64,000 nucleotides of DNA from Glycomyces terrestris (GCF_003933745.1 NZ_RSEB01000003.1:186001-250000), one strand, 5' to 3'; numbered from the stretch's first letter, positions 36,893-47,539 are shown. Translations and numbers: made by a program. The notes: a model not told the origin generated them from the letters alone.

Positions 36893-38208
36893 TACCCCTC
36901 CTCTTTCTCGTCGGTGGAGCGCGAGCCGTTGATCGGCACTGCGGAAGTGTTCGCCGGTTCGAGCTGCTTGAGCGAGCGCGGGTTCGGCGGGACCGCGAGG
37001 TCCAGCGGCGGCACCGGGAAGCCGCCCAGGCCCGTGTCGGGCTCGGCCGGGTCCTCGTAGGGCTTGCGGCTGGGCCAGAAGAAGATCAGGGCCATGACGA
37101 CGATCGCCGCGCCGCCCGCGAACGCGATCCGGGTCGGCAGGTCGTTGCCGGTGTCCAGGCCGATGTTCATGGCCGCCAGGACCATGAGCCACACCAGGGA
37201 GACCGGGACGAGGACCTTCCAGCCCAGGTTCATGAACTGGTCGTAGCGCAGGCGCGGGAGCGTGCCGCGCAGCCACACGTAGAAGAACAGGAACGCCAGG
37301 ACCTTCCCGAAGAACCACACGAGCGGCATGAAGCCCTCGTTCGCGCCCGGCCACCAGGAGTCCGGGAACGGCGCGGCCCAGCCGCCGAGGAACAGCGTCA
37401 CGGCCAGGGCCGACATCGTCACCATGTTCACGTACTCGGCCAGGAAGAACGAGGCGTACTTCAGCGACGAGTACTCGGTCGCGAAGCCGGCGACGAGCTC
37501 CGATTCGGCCTCGGGGAGGTCGAACGGGGCCCGGTTCGTCTCGCCGACCATCGCGATCACGAAGATGACGAAGCTCGGGGCCAGGACCAGGAAGTACCAG
37601 CCCGGGAGGGTGAACTCGGCGCCGCCGAGCGACAGCGGCAGGCCCTCGGCCTGCGCCTCGACGATCGCGCCGGTCGACATCAGCCGCGACTGGAAGAACA
37701 CTGCCAGGACCGCGAGGCCGAGCGCGATCTCGTACGAGATCACCTGCGCGGCGGCGCGGAGCGCGCCCAGGAGCGAGTACGCCGAGCCGGAGGCCCAGCC
37801 CGCCAACACGATCCCGTACACGCCGAGCGCCGAGCAGGCGAGGATGACCAGGACGCTCACCTCGAAGTCGGTGAGCTGGAGCTCGGTCTCGATGCCGAAC
37901 ACGTTGACCTCGGGCCCGAAGGGGACCACCGAGAACGCGGTGAACGCGCACGCGACCGCGATGACCGGCGCCGCGATGAACACGACGCGGTCCGCGGTGC
38001 GCGGCATCGTGTCCTCCTTGAACGCCAGCTTCAGGCCGTCCGCGAGGGACTGGAGGAGGCCGAAGGGCCCGTTGCGGTTCGGGCCGGGCCGCACCTGCAT
38101 GATCGCGACGACGCGGCGCTCGTACCAGATGGTGAACAGCACCAGCAGGACCAGGACGACGAAGACGAGCACGCCCTTGACCAGCATCAGCCAGACGGGG
38201 TCGTTCAT
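36892..38208 (-). CDS. nuoH: NADH-quinone oxidoreductase subunit H, extended C-terminus
   Basis: The 438-aa quinone-site membrane subunit has eight or nine helices with [26 protein letters not shown] and [21 protein letters not shown] loops. About 60 C-terminal residues (from about 380) form a hydrophilic Pro-rich tail absent from nuoH2 of this window. It overlaps nuoG by 4 nt and nuoI by one base. Confidence 0.97.
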   Translation of the reverse strand: MNDPVWLMLVKGVLVFVVLVLLVLFTIWYERRVVAIMQVRPGPNRNGPFGLLQSLADGLKLAFKEDTMPRTADRVVFIAAPVIAVACAFTAFSVVPFGPEVNVFGIETELQLTDFEVSVLVILACSALGVYGIVLAGWASGSAYSLLGALRAAAQVISYEIALGLAVLAVFFQSRLMSTGAIVEAQAEGLPLSLGGAEFTLPGWYFLVLAPSFVIFVIAMVGETNRAPFDLPEAESELVAGFATEYSSLKYASFFLAEYVNMVTMSALAVTLFLGGWAAPFPDSWWPGANEGFMPLVWFFGKVLAFLFFYVWLRGTLPRLRYDQFMNLGWKVLVPVSLVWLMVLAAMNIGLDTGNDLPTRIAFAGGAAIVVMALIFFWPSRKPYEDPAEPDTGLGGFPVPPLDLAVPPNPRSLKQLEPANTSAVPINGSRSTDEKEEG

Positions 38209-40661
38209 GAGTTGACCGCCTCCACTTGCTCTCCTTCGGCCGGGCGGGGCACGTTCGGGTAGGCGCGGATCTGGACCACGTCGCCCGAGCCCGCGCCCAG
38301 GTGGCGGTAGATCCCGCGACCGGGCGCGTTCTGCGGCAGCCAGACCGTGCCCTCGGGCATGTCGGTGACCTTGAGCGGCAGCGTGATCCCGCCGATCGCG
38401 GTCGAGACGGTCACGCCCGCGCCCTCGGTCGCGCCGATCGCCTTCGCGGTCGCCGCGCTCAGGCGCACCACCGGGTCGGGGGCGCAGCCGGCGAGGTGCG
38501 GGTTGTTCTCCTGGAGGGAGCCGCCGTCGAGCAGCTGCCGCCAGGTGGCGAGCACCGCCTTGCCGTCTTCATGCGCGCGCGCCGGCCGGTCGGCGGCCCA
38601 GTCGGGGGCGGGCTGGCGGGTGATCGGGTCGGGGAGCCCGGCGAGTTCGGCCCGCACGGTCCGCGTGTCGGCCAGGCCGAGCTTGACCCCCATGGCGTCC
38701 GCGAGCGCGTCGAGCACGGCGTGGTCGCTCATGAGGTCGGACTCGACGACCGTGTCGAAGGTCCGCAGGCGGCCCTCCCAGTCGAAGTACGCCCCGGCCT
38801 TGCCGGTGACGGGCGCGACCGGGAGGATCACGTCGGCCACGCGGGTGACCGCGGAGTGGCGGATCTCCAGGGAGACGACGAAGCGGGCCGCGTACAGGGC
38901 GGCCTCGACCGCGGGCGCGTCCGCGAAGTCGTACGGGTCGACGCCGCCGACGAGGAGGCCGTCGATCTCGCCGTCGGCCGCGGCCTGGAGGATCTGCCAG
39001 GCGCCGCGCCCGTCCGCGCCGGGCAGGGACTCGACGCCCCAGTACTCGGCGAGCTGGTCGCGGTCGGCGGCGTAGGAGGCGAGGCCGCCGCCGGGCAGGA
39101 GCCCGGGGAGGCAGCCGGCCTCGACGGCGCCGCGGTCGCCGGCGCGGCGCGGGATCCACGCCAGGCGGGCGCCGGTGGCGCGGGCGAGGCGCACCGCGGC
39201 GGAGAACGCGCCCTCGACGGTGGCGAGGCGCTCGCCGAGGAGGAGGACCGCGCCGTCCTCGGCGAGGGCGTCGCGGACGTAGCCGCCGCGCGTCCACTCG
39301 TCGAGGAGCTCGGCCTCCTCGCCGGGCAGGGACTGGATCAGGTTCGCGTTCAGCTTGCGGGTGCCGCGGGTCGCGAACGGGGCGACCACGTGGACGCGCT
39401 GGCCCCGGTTGCGGACGGCCTTGCGCAGGCGCAGGAACGCGATCGGGCACTCCTCCTCGACCTCGAGGCCGGCGGCGACGACGACGGGGGCGTGCTCGAG
39501 GTCCTCGTAGGTGACCGCGCCGCTGGAGGGGTACACCCCGGCGACGGCGTGCGCGAGGAACTCGGACTCCTCGGTCGAGTGCGGGCGGGAGCGGAAGTCG
39601 ATGTCGTTGGTGGCGAGGGCGACCCGCGCGAACTTGGAGTACGCGTAGGCGTCCTCGACGGTGAGCCGGCCGCCGGTGAGGACGCCGACGCGCCCGGAGG
39701 CGTTCTCGCCGGCGGCGCCGAGTCCGGCGGCGGCGCGGCGCAAGGCCTCGGGCCACGACGCCTCGCGCAGGGACCCGTCGGCCTCGCGGACGAGCGGCTT
39801 GGTGATGCGGTCGGCCGCGTCGACGTAGGACATCGCCCAGCGGCCCTTGTCGCAGTTCCACTCCTCGTTCACGGCCGGGTCGTCCCCGGCGAGGCGGCGC
39901 AGGACCTTGCCGCGGCGGTGGTCGGAGCGCTGCGCGCACCCGGCCGAGCAGTGCTCGCACACGCTGGAGGAGGACACGAGGTCGAACGGGCGGGAGCGGA
40001 ACCGGTACTGGGAGCCGGTGAGGGCGCCGACCGGGCAGATCTGGACGGTGTTGCCCGAGAAGTAGGACTCGAACGGCTCGTCCTCGTAGACGCCGACCTG
40101 CTCGAGGGCGGAGCGCTCCATCAGCTCGATGAAGGGGTCGCCGGCGACCTGGTCGGAGAAGCGGGTGCAGCGCGCGCACAGGACGCAGCGCTCGCGGTCG
40201 AGGAGGACCTGGGAGGAGATCGGGAGCGCCTTCTTGTAGCGGCGCTTGTCCCCCGGCTCCATGCGGGTCTCGGTGCGGCCGGTGCTCATCGCCTGGTTCT
40301 GGAGGGGGCACTCGCCGCCCTTGTCGCAGACGGGGCAGTCCAGGGGGTGGTTGATCAGGAGGAACTCCATGATCCCCTCCTGGGCCTCCTTGGCGACCTC
40401 GCTGGTGTGCTGGGTCTTGACGACCATGCCCTCCATGGCGGTGGTCGTGCAGGAGGCGGCGGGCTTGGGCATGCCGCGCCCGTTGCCCATGTCGGGGACG
40501 TCGACGAGGCACTGGCGGCAGGCCCCGGCGGGTTCGAGGAGCGGGTGGTCGCAGAAGCGGGGGATCTCGATGCCGAGCTGCTCGGCGGCCCGGATGATCA
40601 AGGTGCCCTTGGGGACGGTGACCTCGACGCCGTCGATGGTGAACGTGACTTGATCGGTCAT
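38205..40661 (-). CDS. nuoG: NADH-quinone oxidoreductase subunit G
   Basis: This is the 818-aa iron-sulfur subunit of the NADH-input module. The N-terminal [2Fe-2S] ligands are in [16 protein letters not shown], and the His/Cys cluster is in [14 protein letters not shown] further [4Fe-4S] site is CVLCARC with CPVGAL downstream, and the extra N7-type cysteines are in CEHCSAGC. The C-terminal half is the molybdopterin oxidoreductase-like domain without cofactor. It overlaps nuoH; the gap to nuoF is one base. Confidence 0.96.
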   Translation of the reverse strand: MTDQVTFTIDGVEVTVPKGTLIIRAAEQLGIEIPRFCDHPLLEPAGACRQCLVDVPDMGNGRGMPKPAASCTTTAMEGMVVKTQHTSEVAKEAQEGIMEFLLINHPLDCPVCDKGGECPLQNQAMSTGRTETRMEPGDKRRYKKALPISSQVLLDRERCVLCARCTRFSDQVAGDPFIELMERSALEQVGVYEDEPFESYFSGNTVQICPVGALTGSQYRFRSRPFDLVSSSSVCEHCSAGCAQRSDHRRGKVLRRLAGDDPAVNEEWNCDKGRWAMSYVDAADRITKPLVREADGSLREASWPEALRRAAAGLGAAGENASGRVGVLTGGRLTVEDAYAYSKFARVALATNDIDFRSRPHSTEESEFLAHAVAGVYPSSGAVTYEDLEHAPVVVAAGLEVEEECPIAFLRLRKAVRNRGQRVHVVAPFATRGTRKLNANLIQSLPGEEAELLDEWTRGGYVRDALAEDGAVLLLGERLATVEGAFSAAVRLARATGARLAWIPRRAGDRGAVEAGCLPGLLPGGGLASYAADRDQLAEYWGVESLPGADGRGAWQILQAAADGEIDGLLVGGVDPYDFADAPAVEAALYAARFVVSLEIRHSAVTRVADVILPVAPVTGKAGAYFDWEGRLRTFDTVVESDLMSDHAVLDALADAMGVKLGLADTRTVRAELAGLPDPITRQPAPDWAADRPARAHEDGKAVLATWRQLLDGGSLQENNPHLAGCAPDPVVRLSAATAKAIGATEGAGVTVSTAIGGITLPLKVTDMPEGTVWLPQNAPGRGIYRHLGAGSGDVVQIRAYPNVPRPAEGEQVEAVNS

Positions 40662-40662
40662 G

Positions 40663-42009
40663 TCAGTGGGCTCCGATCTTCTCGGCGTCGTTGGAGGGCC
40701 TGTCGAACAGGGGCTGCTTGTGGCCCTCGATGTAGTCGAGGTAGTCCTGCCGGAAGAACTTCAGGGAGGAGGTGACGCAGGAGGTGGCGCCGTCGCCGAG
40801 GCCGCAGAAGGAGCGGCCGAGCAGGTTCTTGCAGGCGCTCTCCAGCAGCTTGAGGTCGGCGAGCTCGCCCCTGCCGGAGAGGATCCGCTCGTAGACGCGG
40901 ACCATCCAGTAGTTGCCCTCGCGGCACGGGGTGCACTTGCCGCAGGACTCGTGCTGGTAGAACTTCAGCCAGCGCCAGCAGGCGACGACGGGGCAGTCCT
41001 GGTCGGAGAAGATCATGACCGCGGTGGTGCCGAGGATGGACCCGGCCTTGGCGACGTTGTCGAAGTCGAGCGGGACGTCGATGGAGTCGGCCGAGAGCAT
41101 CGGGGTGGAGGACCCGCCGGGGGTGAAGAACTTGAGCTCGTGGCCCTCGGTCATGCCGCCGGCGAGCTCGATGAGCTCGCGGAGGGTGGTGCCCATGGCG
41201 CACTCGTACTGGCCGGGGCGCTTGACGCGGCCGGACAGGGAGTAGATCATCGTGCCCGCGGCGTTCTCGGAGCCGAGGTCCTTCCACCACTGGGCGCCGC
41301 CGAGCACGATGTGCGGGACGGCGGCGATGGTGCCGACGTTGTTGATGCAGGTGGGCTTGTTGTAGAGCCCGTGCGTGGCGGGGAAGGGCGGGCGCAGGCG
41401 CGGCTGGCCGCGCTTGCCTTCGAGCGAGTCGAGGAGGGCGGTCTCCTCGCCGCAGATGTAGGCGCCGGCGCCGGAGTGGATGACGACCTCGAGGTCGAAG
41501 CTGGAGCCGAGGATGTCCTCGCCGAGGTAGCCGGCCTCCTTGGCCTCGCGGACGGCGTTGCGCAGGCGCCGGGCGGCGTGGATGGCCTCGCCGCGGACGT
41601 ACACGAAGGCCCGCGAGGCCTTGATGGCGTAGGAGGCGATGATGATGCCCTCGATGACCGCGTGCGGGTCGTTCATCATGAGCGGCAGGTCCTTGCAGGT
41701 GCCCGGCTCGCCTTCGTCGGCGTTGACGACCAGGTAGTGCTCCTGGCCGTCGTCGGGCACGAACTGCCACTTCATGCCGACGGGGAAGCCGGCGCCGCCG
41801 CGGCCGCGGTGGCCGGACTCCTTCATGAACTCGATGAGGTCGGCCTGGGTGTGGCCCAGCGCCTTGCGGAGCGCCTTGTAGCCGTCGAGCTGCTCGTAGA
41901 CGTCGAGGCGCCAGGCGCCGGGCGAGAGCCAGCGCTTGGTGACGACGGGCTTGAGCTTGTCGAGGACGGCTTCGCGGGGACGCCGGGGACCGGGCACGGT
42001 AACGCTCAC
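40663..42009 (-). CDS. nuoF: NADH-quinone oxidoreductase subunit F
   Basis: The 448-aa NADH- and FMN-binding subunit has [13 protein letters not shown] (NADH loop, about 68-80), [14 protein letters not shown] (FMN) and the C-terminal [4Fe-4S] motif [12 protein letters not shown], with a later Cys in [12 protein letters not shown] 42009 overlaps the nuoE stop (GTGA). Confidence 0.97.
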   Translation of the reverse strand: MSVTVPGPRRPREAVLDKLKPVVTKRWLSPGAWRLDVYEQLDGYKALRKALGHTQADLIEFMKESGHRGRGGAGFPVGMKWQFVPDDGQEHYLVVNADEGEPGTCKDLPLMMNDPHAVIEGIIIASYAIKASRAFVYVRGEAIHAARRLRNAVREAKEAGYLGEDILGSSFDLEVVIHSGAGAYICGEETALLDSLEGKRGQPRLRPPFPATHGLYNKPTCINNVGTIAAVPHIVLGGAQWWKDLGSENAAGTMIYSLSGRVKRPGQYECAMGTTLRELIELAGGMTEGHELKFFTPGGSSTPMLSADSIDVPLDFDNVAKAGSILGTTAVMIFSDQDCPVVACWRWLKFYQHESCGKCTPCREGNYWMVRVYERILSGRGELADLKLLESACKNLLGRSFCGLGDGATSCVTSSLKFFRQDYLDYIEGHKQPLFDRPSNDAEKIGAH

Positions 42010-42704
42010 TTCGCTTCCTCGGGTTCTCTGGACAGGAGGGGGGCGTCGGGGTCGTACGCGGGCGCGGCGATGCCGGCCTCGGCGGCGAGGCGGGCCCCGG
42101 CGAGCGTGGCGTCCCCTTGGGCGTTGCCCTCGAGTCCGGCGGTGCGCTCCTCCTCGAACCCGGCGAGCTGCACGGAGATCTCGCGGAGGGTGCACAGGGG
42201 GGCGCCGCGGCTGGGGATGGGGCGGCGGCCTTCGCGGAGCTCGTTGACGAGGTCGAGGGCCTTGGCCTCGTCCATGTCGTCGTAGAACTCGTAGTTGACG
42301 GTGACGACGGGGGCGTAGTCGCACGCGGCGAGGCACTCGGCGTGCTCGAGCGTGATCTTGCCGTCCACGGTGGTCTCGTCGTGGCCGACGTCGAGTTCGT
42401 CGCTGAGCGCGTCGAAGACCTTCTGCCCGCCCTTGGCCTGGCAGAGGGTGTTGGTGCACACCGAGACGAGCCAGTCGCCGGCCGGTTCGCGCTTGTACAT
42501 GGTGTAGAAGGTCGAGACCGCCTGCACCTGGGCCTTGGTGATGCCGAGGACGTCGGCGCAGAACGCGATGCCGTCCTCGGAGACGTAGCCGTCGTGCGAC
42601 TGCACCAGGTGGAGCAGCGGCAGGAGCGCCGAGCGCTCGCGGCCCTCGGGGTAGCGGACGAGGATGGCCTCGGCCTGCTCGCGGATCTTCTCGGGGTAGT
42701 TCAC
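42006..42704 (-). CDS. nuoE: NADH-quinone oxidoreductase subunit E
   Basis: The 232-aa [2Fe-2S] subunit has the thioredoxin-like core with [11 protein letters not shown] (Cys pair) and [15 protein letters not shown] (second pair). The C-terminus carries about 50 extra residues. The ATG overlaps the nuoD stop by 4 nt. Confidence 0.96.
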   Translation of the reverse strand: MNYPEKIREQAEAILVRYPEGRERSALLPLLHLVQSHDGYVSEDGIAFCADVLGITKAQVQAVSTFYTMYKREPAGDWLVSVCTNTLCQAKGGQKVFDALSDELDVGHDETTVDGKITLEHAECLAACDYAPVVTVNYEFYDDMDEAKALDLVNELREGRRPIPSRGAPLCTLREISVQLAGFEEERTAGLEGNAQGDATLAGARLAAEAGIAAPAYDPDAPLLSREPEEAK

Positions 42705-44035
42705 CTGTCGCAGCCTCCCATGACCGGGTCGAGCGAGGCCCCGCCCGCGATGACGTCAGCGAGCAGGCCGCCCTCGGCGAGCGCCGGGATGGCCTGGAGG
42801 TTGACGAAGGAGGGCTCTCTGAGATGGACGCGGAACGGCCGGGTGCCGCCGTCGGAGACGGCGTGGACGCCCAGTTCGCCGCGCGGGGCCTCGATGGCGG
42901 CGTACACCTGCCCGGCCGGGACCCGGAAGCCCTCGGTGACGAGCTTGAAGTGGTGGATCAGCGCCTCCATCGACTGGCTCATGATGTGCCGGATGTGGTT
43001 GAGGCTGTTGCCCATGCCGTCGCCGCCGAGGGCGAGCTGGGCGGGCCAGGCGATCTTCTTGTCCTCGACCATGACCGGGCCGGGCTCGAGCTTGTCGAGG
43101 CCCTGGGCGATGATGCGCAGGCTCTGGCGGATCTCCTCGAGGCGGACGAGGTACCGGGCCCAGGCGTCGGCGCCGTTGTGGGTGGGGACCTCGAAGTCGT
43201 ACTCGTCGTAGCCGCAGTACGGCTGGGTCTTGCGCAGGTCCCACGGGAGGCCCGCGGAGCGCAGGACGGGGCCGGTGACGCCGAGGGCGAGGCAGCCGGA
43301 GACGTCGAGGTAGCCGACGCCCTGGGTGCGCTCCTGCCAGATGGCGTTGCCGGTGAGGAGGCCCTCGTAGTCGTCGAGGCCCTTCGGCATGTACTCGACG
43401 AAGTCGCGGATCATCTGCACCCCGTTCGGGGGCAGGTCCTGGGCGAGGCCGCCGGGGCGGACGTAGGCCATGTTCATGCGCAGGCCGCAGACGGCCTCGA
43501 AGATGTCGAGGATCTTCTCGCGGTCGCGGAAGCCGTAGATCATCATCGAGAGCGCGCCGAGCTCCATGCCGGTGGTCGCGAGGGCCACCAGGTGGGAGCT
43601 GATGCGGTTGAGCTCCATCATGATCACGCGGATGACGTCGGCGCGCTTCGGCACCTCGATCCCGAGGAGCCGCTCGACGGCGAGGCAGTACGCGGTCTCG
43701 TTGAAGATCGGCGCGAGGTAGTCGGCGCGGGTGACGAACGTGGTGCCCTGGACCCAGGTCCGGTACTCCATGTTCTTCTCGATGCCGGTGTGCAGGTAGC
43801 CGACGATGGGGCGCACGGAGCGGACCGTCTCGCCCTCGAGTTCGCACACGAGGCGGAGCACGCCGTGCGTGGACGGGTGCTGCGGGCCGAGGTTGATGAT
43901 GAGGCGCTCTTCGTTGACCGGGTCGACGGAGGAGACGAGCTCGTCCCAGTCGCCGCCGGTGACGGTGTAGACGCGGCCCTCGGTGGTGTCGCGCTCGGCC
44001 GCGTAGGCGTCCGTGGAGTGGTCTGTAGTGGTCAC
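42701..44035 (-). CDS. nuoD: NADH-quinone oxidoreductase subunit D
   Basis: The 444-aa 49-kDa subunit lines the quinone pocket. [21 protein letters not shown] and [13 protein letters not shown] are the hallmark stretches, and the C-terminal region with GSxDPVMGG closes the site. The GTG start at 44035 overlaps a TGA that ends not nuoC itself but a short duplicate of the nuoC tail (44032-44061). A real gap of 85 nt therefore separates it from nuoC, unlike every other junction in this operon. Confidence 0.96.
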   Translation of the reverse strand: MTTTDHSTDAYAAERDTTEGRVYTVTGGDWDELVSSVDPVNEERLIINLGPQHPSTHGVLRLVCELEGETVRSVRPIVGYLHTGIEKNMEYRTWVQGTTFVTRADYLAPIFNETAYCLAVERLLGIEVPKRADVIRVIMMELNRISSHLVALATTGMELGALSMMIYGFRDREKILDIFEAVCGLRMNMAYVRPGGLAQDLPPNGVQMIRDFVEYMPKGLDDYEGLLTGNAIWQERTQGVGYLDVSGCLALGVTGPVLRSAGLPWDLRKTQPYCGYDEYDFEVPTHNGADAWARYLVRLEEIRQSLRIIAQGLDKLEPGPVMVEDKKIAWPAQLALGGDGMGNSLNHIRHIMSQSMEALIHHFKLVTEGFRVPAGQVYAAIEAPRGELGVHAVSDGGTRPFRVHLREPSFVNLQAIPALAEGGLLADVIAGGASLDPVMGGCDR

Positions 44036-44061
44036 TTGTACGACCTCCGCTCGTCGGGCGG
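44032..44061 (-). repeat. Duplicate of the nuoC 3' end
   Basis: On the minus strand the nine codons plus stop before nuoD read Pro-Pro-Asp-Glu-Arg-Arg-Ser-Tyr-Lys-stop, the same peptide as the real nuoC end at 44121-44150, 89 bp away. The 30 nt differ at five positions, all in synonymous changes. The duplicate TGA overlaps the nuoD GTG. Between the copies lies a GC-rich palindromic spacer (CCCCCCGGGGGG near 44100). Confidence 0.8.
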
Positions 44062-44120
44062 GCCCGGCTGCTGTTCGCGGGGGGCTCCGCCGCCCCGCAC
44101 CCCCCGGGGGGCATTCGGCG

Positions 44121-44819
44121 TCACTTGTAGCTCCTTCGCTCGTCCGGCGGAGGTATGTGCGCGCCCTTGTACTCGATGTCGATGCCGCCGAGCGGGTAGT
44201 CCTTCCGCTGCGGGTGGCCCTCCCAGTCGTCGGGCATGAGGATGCGGGTCAGGTGCGGGTGGCCCTCGAAGACCACGCCGAACATGTCGTACGCCTCGCG
44301 CTCCTGCCAGTCGGCGGTCGGGTACACCGAGGTCACCGAGTGGACGACCGGGTTGTCGAGGCCGACGGCGGTCTCGAGGCGGACGCGGCGGCGGTAGGTC
44401 ATCGACGTCAGGTGGTAGACGACGTGGAGCCGGTTGCGCTGGTCCGGGTAGTCCACTCCGGACACCGAGTTGCAGAGCTCGAAGCGGAGGCCCTCGTCGT
44501 CGCGCATCGCCTTGCAGACCGCCTCGGTGCGGTCGGGCGCGATGTAGATCGTGAGCTCGCCGCGGTCGACGACGACCGCGCGGGTGACGTCCTCGCCGAG
44601 GAGTTCGCGCAGGGCGCCGACGACCTCGTCGAAGTAGCCGCCGAGCGGCTCGGGGGTGGAGACGATCTCGCCCGCGGTGGGGGCGGCCTGGACGAGGCCG
44701 CCGAAGCCGGAGGTGTCGCCGGTGCCCTCGGTGCCGAAGAGGCCCTTGCGGGTCTGCATGCCCACGGGCTGGACGCCGTCGGGGCGGTCCCGGCCGGTGC
44801 CGGTCGCGTCGTCGGTCAT
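44121..44819 (-). CDS. nuoC: NADH-quinone oxidoreductase subunit C
   Basis: The 232-aa 30-kDa subunit has the signature [48 protein letters not shown] (about 170-215) and an unusual N-terminal Gly/Thr-rich lead of about 60 residues. ATG 44819 overlaps the nuoB stop. The gene ends in PPDERRSYK, and a near-identical second copy of that end lies just before nuoD. Confidence 0.95.
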   Translation of the reverse strand: MTDDATGTGRDRPDGVQPVGMQTRKGLFGTEGTGDTSGFGGLVQAAPTAGEIVSTPEPLGGYFDEVVGALRELLGEDVTRAVVVDRGELTIYIAPDRTEAVCKAMRDDEGLRFELCNSVSGVDYPDQRNRLHVVYHLTSMTYRRRVRLETAVGLDNPVVHSVTSVYPTADWQEREAYDMFGVVFEGHPHLTRILMPDDWEGHPQRKDYPLGGIDIEYKGAHIPPPDERRSYK

Positions 44820-45451
44820 CGCTTCGCCACCGCCTTCCGGATGCGCAGCTGCTCCTCGGTGCCGGCCTTGACGGCCTCGGTCCACTCCTTCTTGCGCTGC
44901 TTGTCGAAGCGGTAGGAGGAGGGCATCGCGCCGGGCTTGACGACCGGCTCGGGGAGGTCGGCGAGGGCCTGGCGGCGCTTCTCGCCGAGGGGCTCGTGCT
45001 GGACCTTCTCGTGGAGCTTGAGGATCGCGTCGAGGAGCATCTCGGGGCGGGGCGGGCAGCCGGGGAGGTACATGTCGACCGGGACGACGTGGTCGACGCC
45101 CTGGACGATCGCGTAGTTGTTGAACATGCCGCCGGAGGTCGCGCACACGCCCATCGACAGGACCCACTTGGGCTCGGCCATCTGGTCGTAGATCTGGCGC
45201 AGGACCGGCGCCATCTTCTGGCTGACGCGCCCGGCGACGATCATGAGGTCGGCCTGGCGCGGGGAGGCCCGGAAGACCTCCATGCCGAAGCGGCCCGTGT
45301 CGTAGCGGGCCGCGCCGGTCGCCATCATCTCGATGGCGCAGCAGGCGAGACCGAACGTGGCCGGCCACATCGAGGCCCGGCGGGTCCAGTTCACCAGCGC
45401 CTCGACGGTGGTGAGGATGATGCCTTGCGGGAGTTTCTCTTCTACACCCAT
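44816..45451 (-). CDS. nuoB: NADH-quinone oxidoreductase subunit B
   Basis: The 211-aa subunit holds cluster N2. The cysteine ligands are in [21 protein letters not shown] and [10 protein letters not shown] basic, Lys/Arg-rich tail (about 150-211) extends beyond the core. The start lies 9 nt after the nuoA stop. Confidence 0.97.
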   Translation of the reverse strand: MGVEEKLPQGIILTTVEALVNWTRRASMWPATFGLACCAIEMMATGAARYDTGRFGMEVFRASPRQADLMIVAGRVSQKMAPVLRQIYDQMAEPKWVLSMGVCATSGGMFNNYAIVQGVDHVVPVDMYLPGCPPRPEMLLDAILKLHEKVQHEPLGEKRRQALADLPEPVVKPGAMPSSYRFDKQRKKEWTEAVKAGTEEQLRIRKAVAKR

Positions 45452-45460
45452 GGTGGAGCC

Positions 45461-45820
45461 TCAGTCCCAGTCCAGTCCGCCGCGGCGCCATTCGTAGGCG
45501 TAGGCGACGAACAGCGCGGCGATGAACATGAGGACGGCCCAGAACCCGAAGATCCCGAGCACGTCGTGGTGGACCGCCCACGGCACGAGGAAGATGATCT
45601 CGATGTCGAAGACGATGAACAGCATGGCGGTGAGGTAGAACTTCACCGGGAACTTGGTGGGGCTCGACGTGGTCGGCGCGGGCTCGATGCCGCACTCGTA
45701 CGGGTCTTCCTTGGCGCGGTTGCGGCGGCGGGGGCCGGCGATCCGCGAGGCGATCACCGAGACGACGCCGAAGCCGCCTCCGATCGCGAGCATGATGACG
45801 ACCGGTACGTAGACTTCCAT
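45461..45820 (-). CDS. nuoA: NADH-quinone oxidoreductase subunit A
   Basis: The 119-aa, three-helix membrane subunit has YECGIEPAPT, then KFYLTAMLFIVFDIEIIFLVPWA with the conserved acidic residues. The ATG follows the menJ stop by 2 nt, so it is co-transcribed with menJ. Confidence 0.97.
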   Translation of the reverse strand: MEVYVPVVIMLAIGGGFGVVSVIASRIAGPRRRNRAKEDPYECGIEPAPTTSSPTKFPVKFYLTAMLFIVFDIEIIFLVPWAVHHDVLGIFGFWAVLMFIAALFVAYAYEWRRGGLDWD

Positions 45821-45822
45821 CC

Positions 45823-47112
45823 TCAGAGCCTCCTTCCCAGAGTCGGAGTGACGAACCGCATCCCGTTGACGATCCGGTCGGCGGCGTCGCGCCCGGGCCG
45901 GTCGGTGAGGTTCGCGAGCAGTTTCAGTACGACGCGCATGAGCGCGGGACGCTTCAGGCCGTGCTCGGTGCACAGCTTCATGACGGCGGGCCGGCCGATG
46001 AGGTGGACGAAGATCCCGCCCATCCGGTAGTAGGAGCCCCACAGGTCGTCCATCCGGTCGGCGTACGCCCGCAGCAGCGCCTCGCGCCGGGGGACGCTCG
46101 GGGCCCGCATCGCGGCGGCGGCGACCTCGGCGGCGACCTCGCCGGCCTCGATCGCGTAGGCGATGCCCTCGCCGTTGAAGGGGTTGACCATGCCGCCGGA
46201 GTCGCCGACGAGCATGAGGCCGCGGCTGTAGTGCGGGGTCCGGTTGAAGCCCATGGGGAGCGCGGCGCCGCGCACGGGCCCGTCGGCGTTGGCCTCGTCG
46301 GCCAGGCCCCACTCCGCGGGGGTGTTGGCGAGCCAGTCGCGCAGGAGCGCGCGGTAGTCCGTCCTGCCGTAGCCGTCGGAGGAGTTGAGGACGCCGAGGC
46401 CGGCGTTGACGCGGCCGTCGCCGAGGCCGAAGATCCAGCCGTAGCCGGGCTGGAGGACGTCGGGCTCGGCGGCGGTGCGCAGGGAGAGCCAGGACTCAAG
46501 GTACTCGTCGTCGTGCTTGGCCGCCGACTTGTAGTACTGGCGGACCGCGACGCCCATGGGGCGCCGCTCGTTCCGCTTGAGGCCGAGGGAGAGCGCGAGG
46601 CGGCCGGAGACGCCGTCGGCGGCGATCACGAGGGGCGCCCTGAACTCGGCCGGCTCGCCGCCGTCGCGCACCGCGCTGACGCCGCGGACGCGGCCGGCGA
46701 GGTCGAAGAGGGGGGCGGTGACCTTGACGCCGGTGAGGAGCTTCGCGCCGGCGTCGACGGCCCGGTCGGCCAGGAGCTGGTCGAAGTCGTACCGGGTGCG
46801 GGTGAGGCCGTAGTCGGGGAAGTCCTGGAGGGCGGGCCAGTCGAGCTCGATGGCGATGTCGTCGGCGACGACGCGCAGGCCGCGGTTGCGGATCCAGCCG
46901 GCGGACTCGGAGGTGTCGACGCCCATCTTGAGCAGCTGCGCGACCGCGCGCGGCGTCAGGCCGTCGCCGCAGACCTTCTCGCGCGGGAAGCGGGTCTTCT
47001 CGAGCAGCAGTACGTCGAGGCCCCGGGCGGCCAGGTGGTGGGCTGCGGCCGAACCACCGGGCCCGGCGCCGACGACGATGACATCGGCATCCGGGGCTGC
47101 GTGAGTGGTCAC
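45823..47112 (-). CDS. menJ: Geranylgeranyl reductase family protein (menaquinone reductase MenJ)
   Basis: The 429-aa FAD-dependent oxidoreductase has the N-terminal dinucleotide motif VIVVGAGPGGSAAAHHLA (about 11-28), the family motif KVCGDGLTPRAV (about 47-58) and the second FAD motif LMLVGDSGGMVNPFNGEGIAYA (about 295-316). In mycobacteria MenJ (Rv0561c) saturates one double bond of the menaquinone side chain. Its place as first gene of the nuo operon, close to menG, supports that role. GTG start with a GAGAGG ribosome site. A Rex-type operator lies 49-72 nt upstream. Confidence 0.9.
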   Translation of the reverse strand: MTTHAAPDADVIVVGAGPGGSAAAHHLAARGLDVLLLEKTRFPREKVCGDGLTPRAVAQLLKMGVDTSESAGWIRNRGLRVVADDIAIELDWPALQDFPDYGLTRTRYDFDQLLADRAVDAGAKLLTGVKVTAPLFDLAGRVRGVSAVRDGGEPAEFRAPLVIAADGVSGRLALSLGLKRNERRPMGVAVRQYYKSAAKHDDEYLESWLSLRTAAEPDVLQPGYGWIFGLGDGRVNAGLGVLNSSDGYGRTDYRALLRDWLANTPAEWGLADEANADGPVRGAALPMGFNRTPHYSRGLMLVGDSGGMVNPFNGEGIAYAIEAGEVAAEVAAAAMRAPSVPRREALLRAYADRMDDLWGSYYRMGGIFVHLIGRPAVMKLCTEHGLKRPALMRVVLKLLANLTDRPGRDAADRIVNGMRFVTPTLGRRL

Positions 47113-47160
47113 GGGCGTCCTCTCAGGCGAATGGGGTGGTGATCATTTACACGACCGACC

Positions 47161-47184
47161 CGCTTGTGAAGCTCTTCACAAGCG
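47161..47184. promoter_or_regulatory. Rex operator (redox-sensing repressor site)
   Basis: The site has 10-bp perfect arms (CGCTTGTGAA and its complement) separated by 4 nt. The inner 18 bp read TTGTGAA, 4 nt, TTCACAA, which is the Rex operator consensus. It lies 49-72 nt upstream of menJ. In Streptomyces, Rex represses nuo and cyd genes and is released by high NADH, so this operon is probably NADH-inducible. No rex gene is in the window. Confidence 0.85.
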
Positions 47185-47223
47185 TTTGCGGCAAGTCTAG
47201 AACTTCGATATCTACGCCCTGTC

Positions 47224-47241
47224 ACTTAGGTCGGCCTAAGT
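47224..47241. promoter_or_regulatory. ACTTAGG inverted repeat
   Basis: ACTTAGG, 4 nt, CCTAAGT: perfect 7-bp arms. The TTAGG/CCTAA cores recall iron-regulator (DtxR/IdeR) boxes, but the element is shorter than the 19-bp consensus, so the binding protein is uncertain. Confidence 0.4.
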
Positions 47242-47327
47242 TGTCATTATTCGAGGTCACGAGCCGTACGGGCGTACTTGAACCAGAGTTGCGGGAGCGC
47301 TGGGAGCGGCAGCCGTGACGGGACGCG

Positions 47328-47389
47328 CGAGAGTGATAAAGCCGACAGTTGATGACCCATATAACTGTCGATGCCTGGAAACACTCTCG
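47328..47389. repeat. Nested inverted repeats, possible structured RNA
   Basis: Outer 8-nt arms CGAGAGTG (47328-47335) and CACTCTCG (47382-47389) enclose inner 8-nt arms CGACAGTT (47343-47350) and AACTGTCG (47363-47370), with a 12-nt apical loop and asymmetric internal loops of 7 and 11 nt. Both stems are perfect. It could be a structured RNA, a cruciform regulator site or a recombination-type site. Confidence 0.5.
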
Positions 47390-47466
47390 TAACACGAACA
47401 GGGGTCGCGATCACTCCCGAGCCGGGGCGATGCGCAAATGGGGCGACACGTGGCGAGCGCCACATC

Positions 47467-47539
47467 GTTCAAATTTGAACTTTGCCGGGGGTACCGCTAT
47501 GGTCGATGGGTAATTCAAATCTGAACTACTTCAAATTTT
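47467..47539 (+). promoter_or_regulatory. wrbA promoter with TTCAAATTTGAA operators
   Basis: The promoter is TTGAAC (47475-47480) with TATGGT (47498-47503), exactly 17 nt apart. A 14-bp perfect palindrome GTTCAAATTTGAAC (47467-47480) covers the -35 box. A second copy with one mismatch, TTCAAATCTGAA (47514-47525), lies just past the start point, and a half site TTCAAAT starts at 47530. This is classical repressor geometry. Confidence 0.75.
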
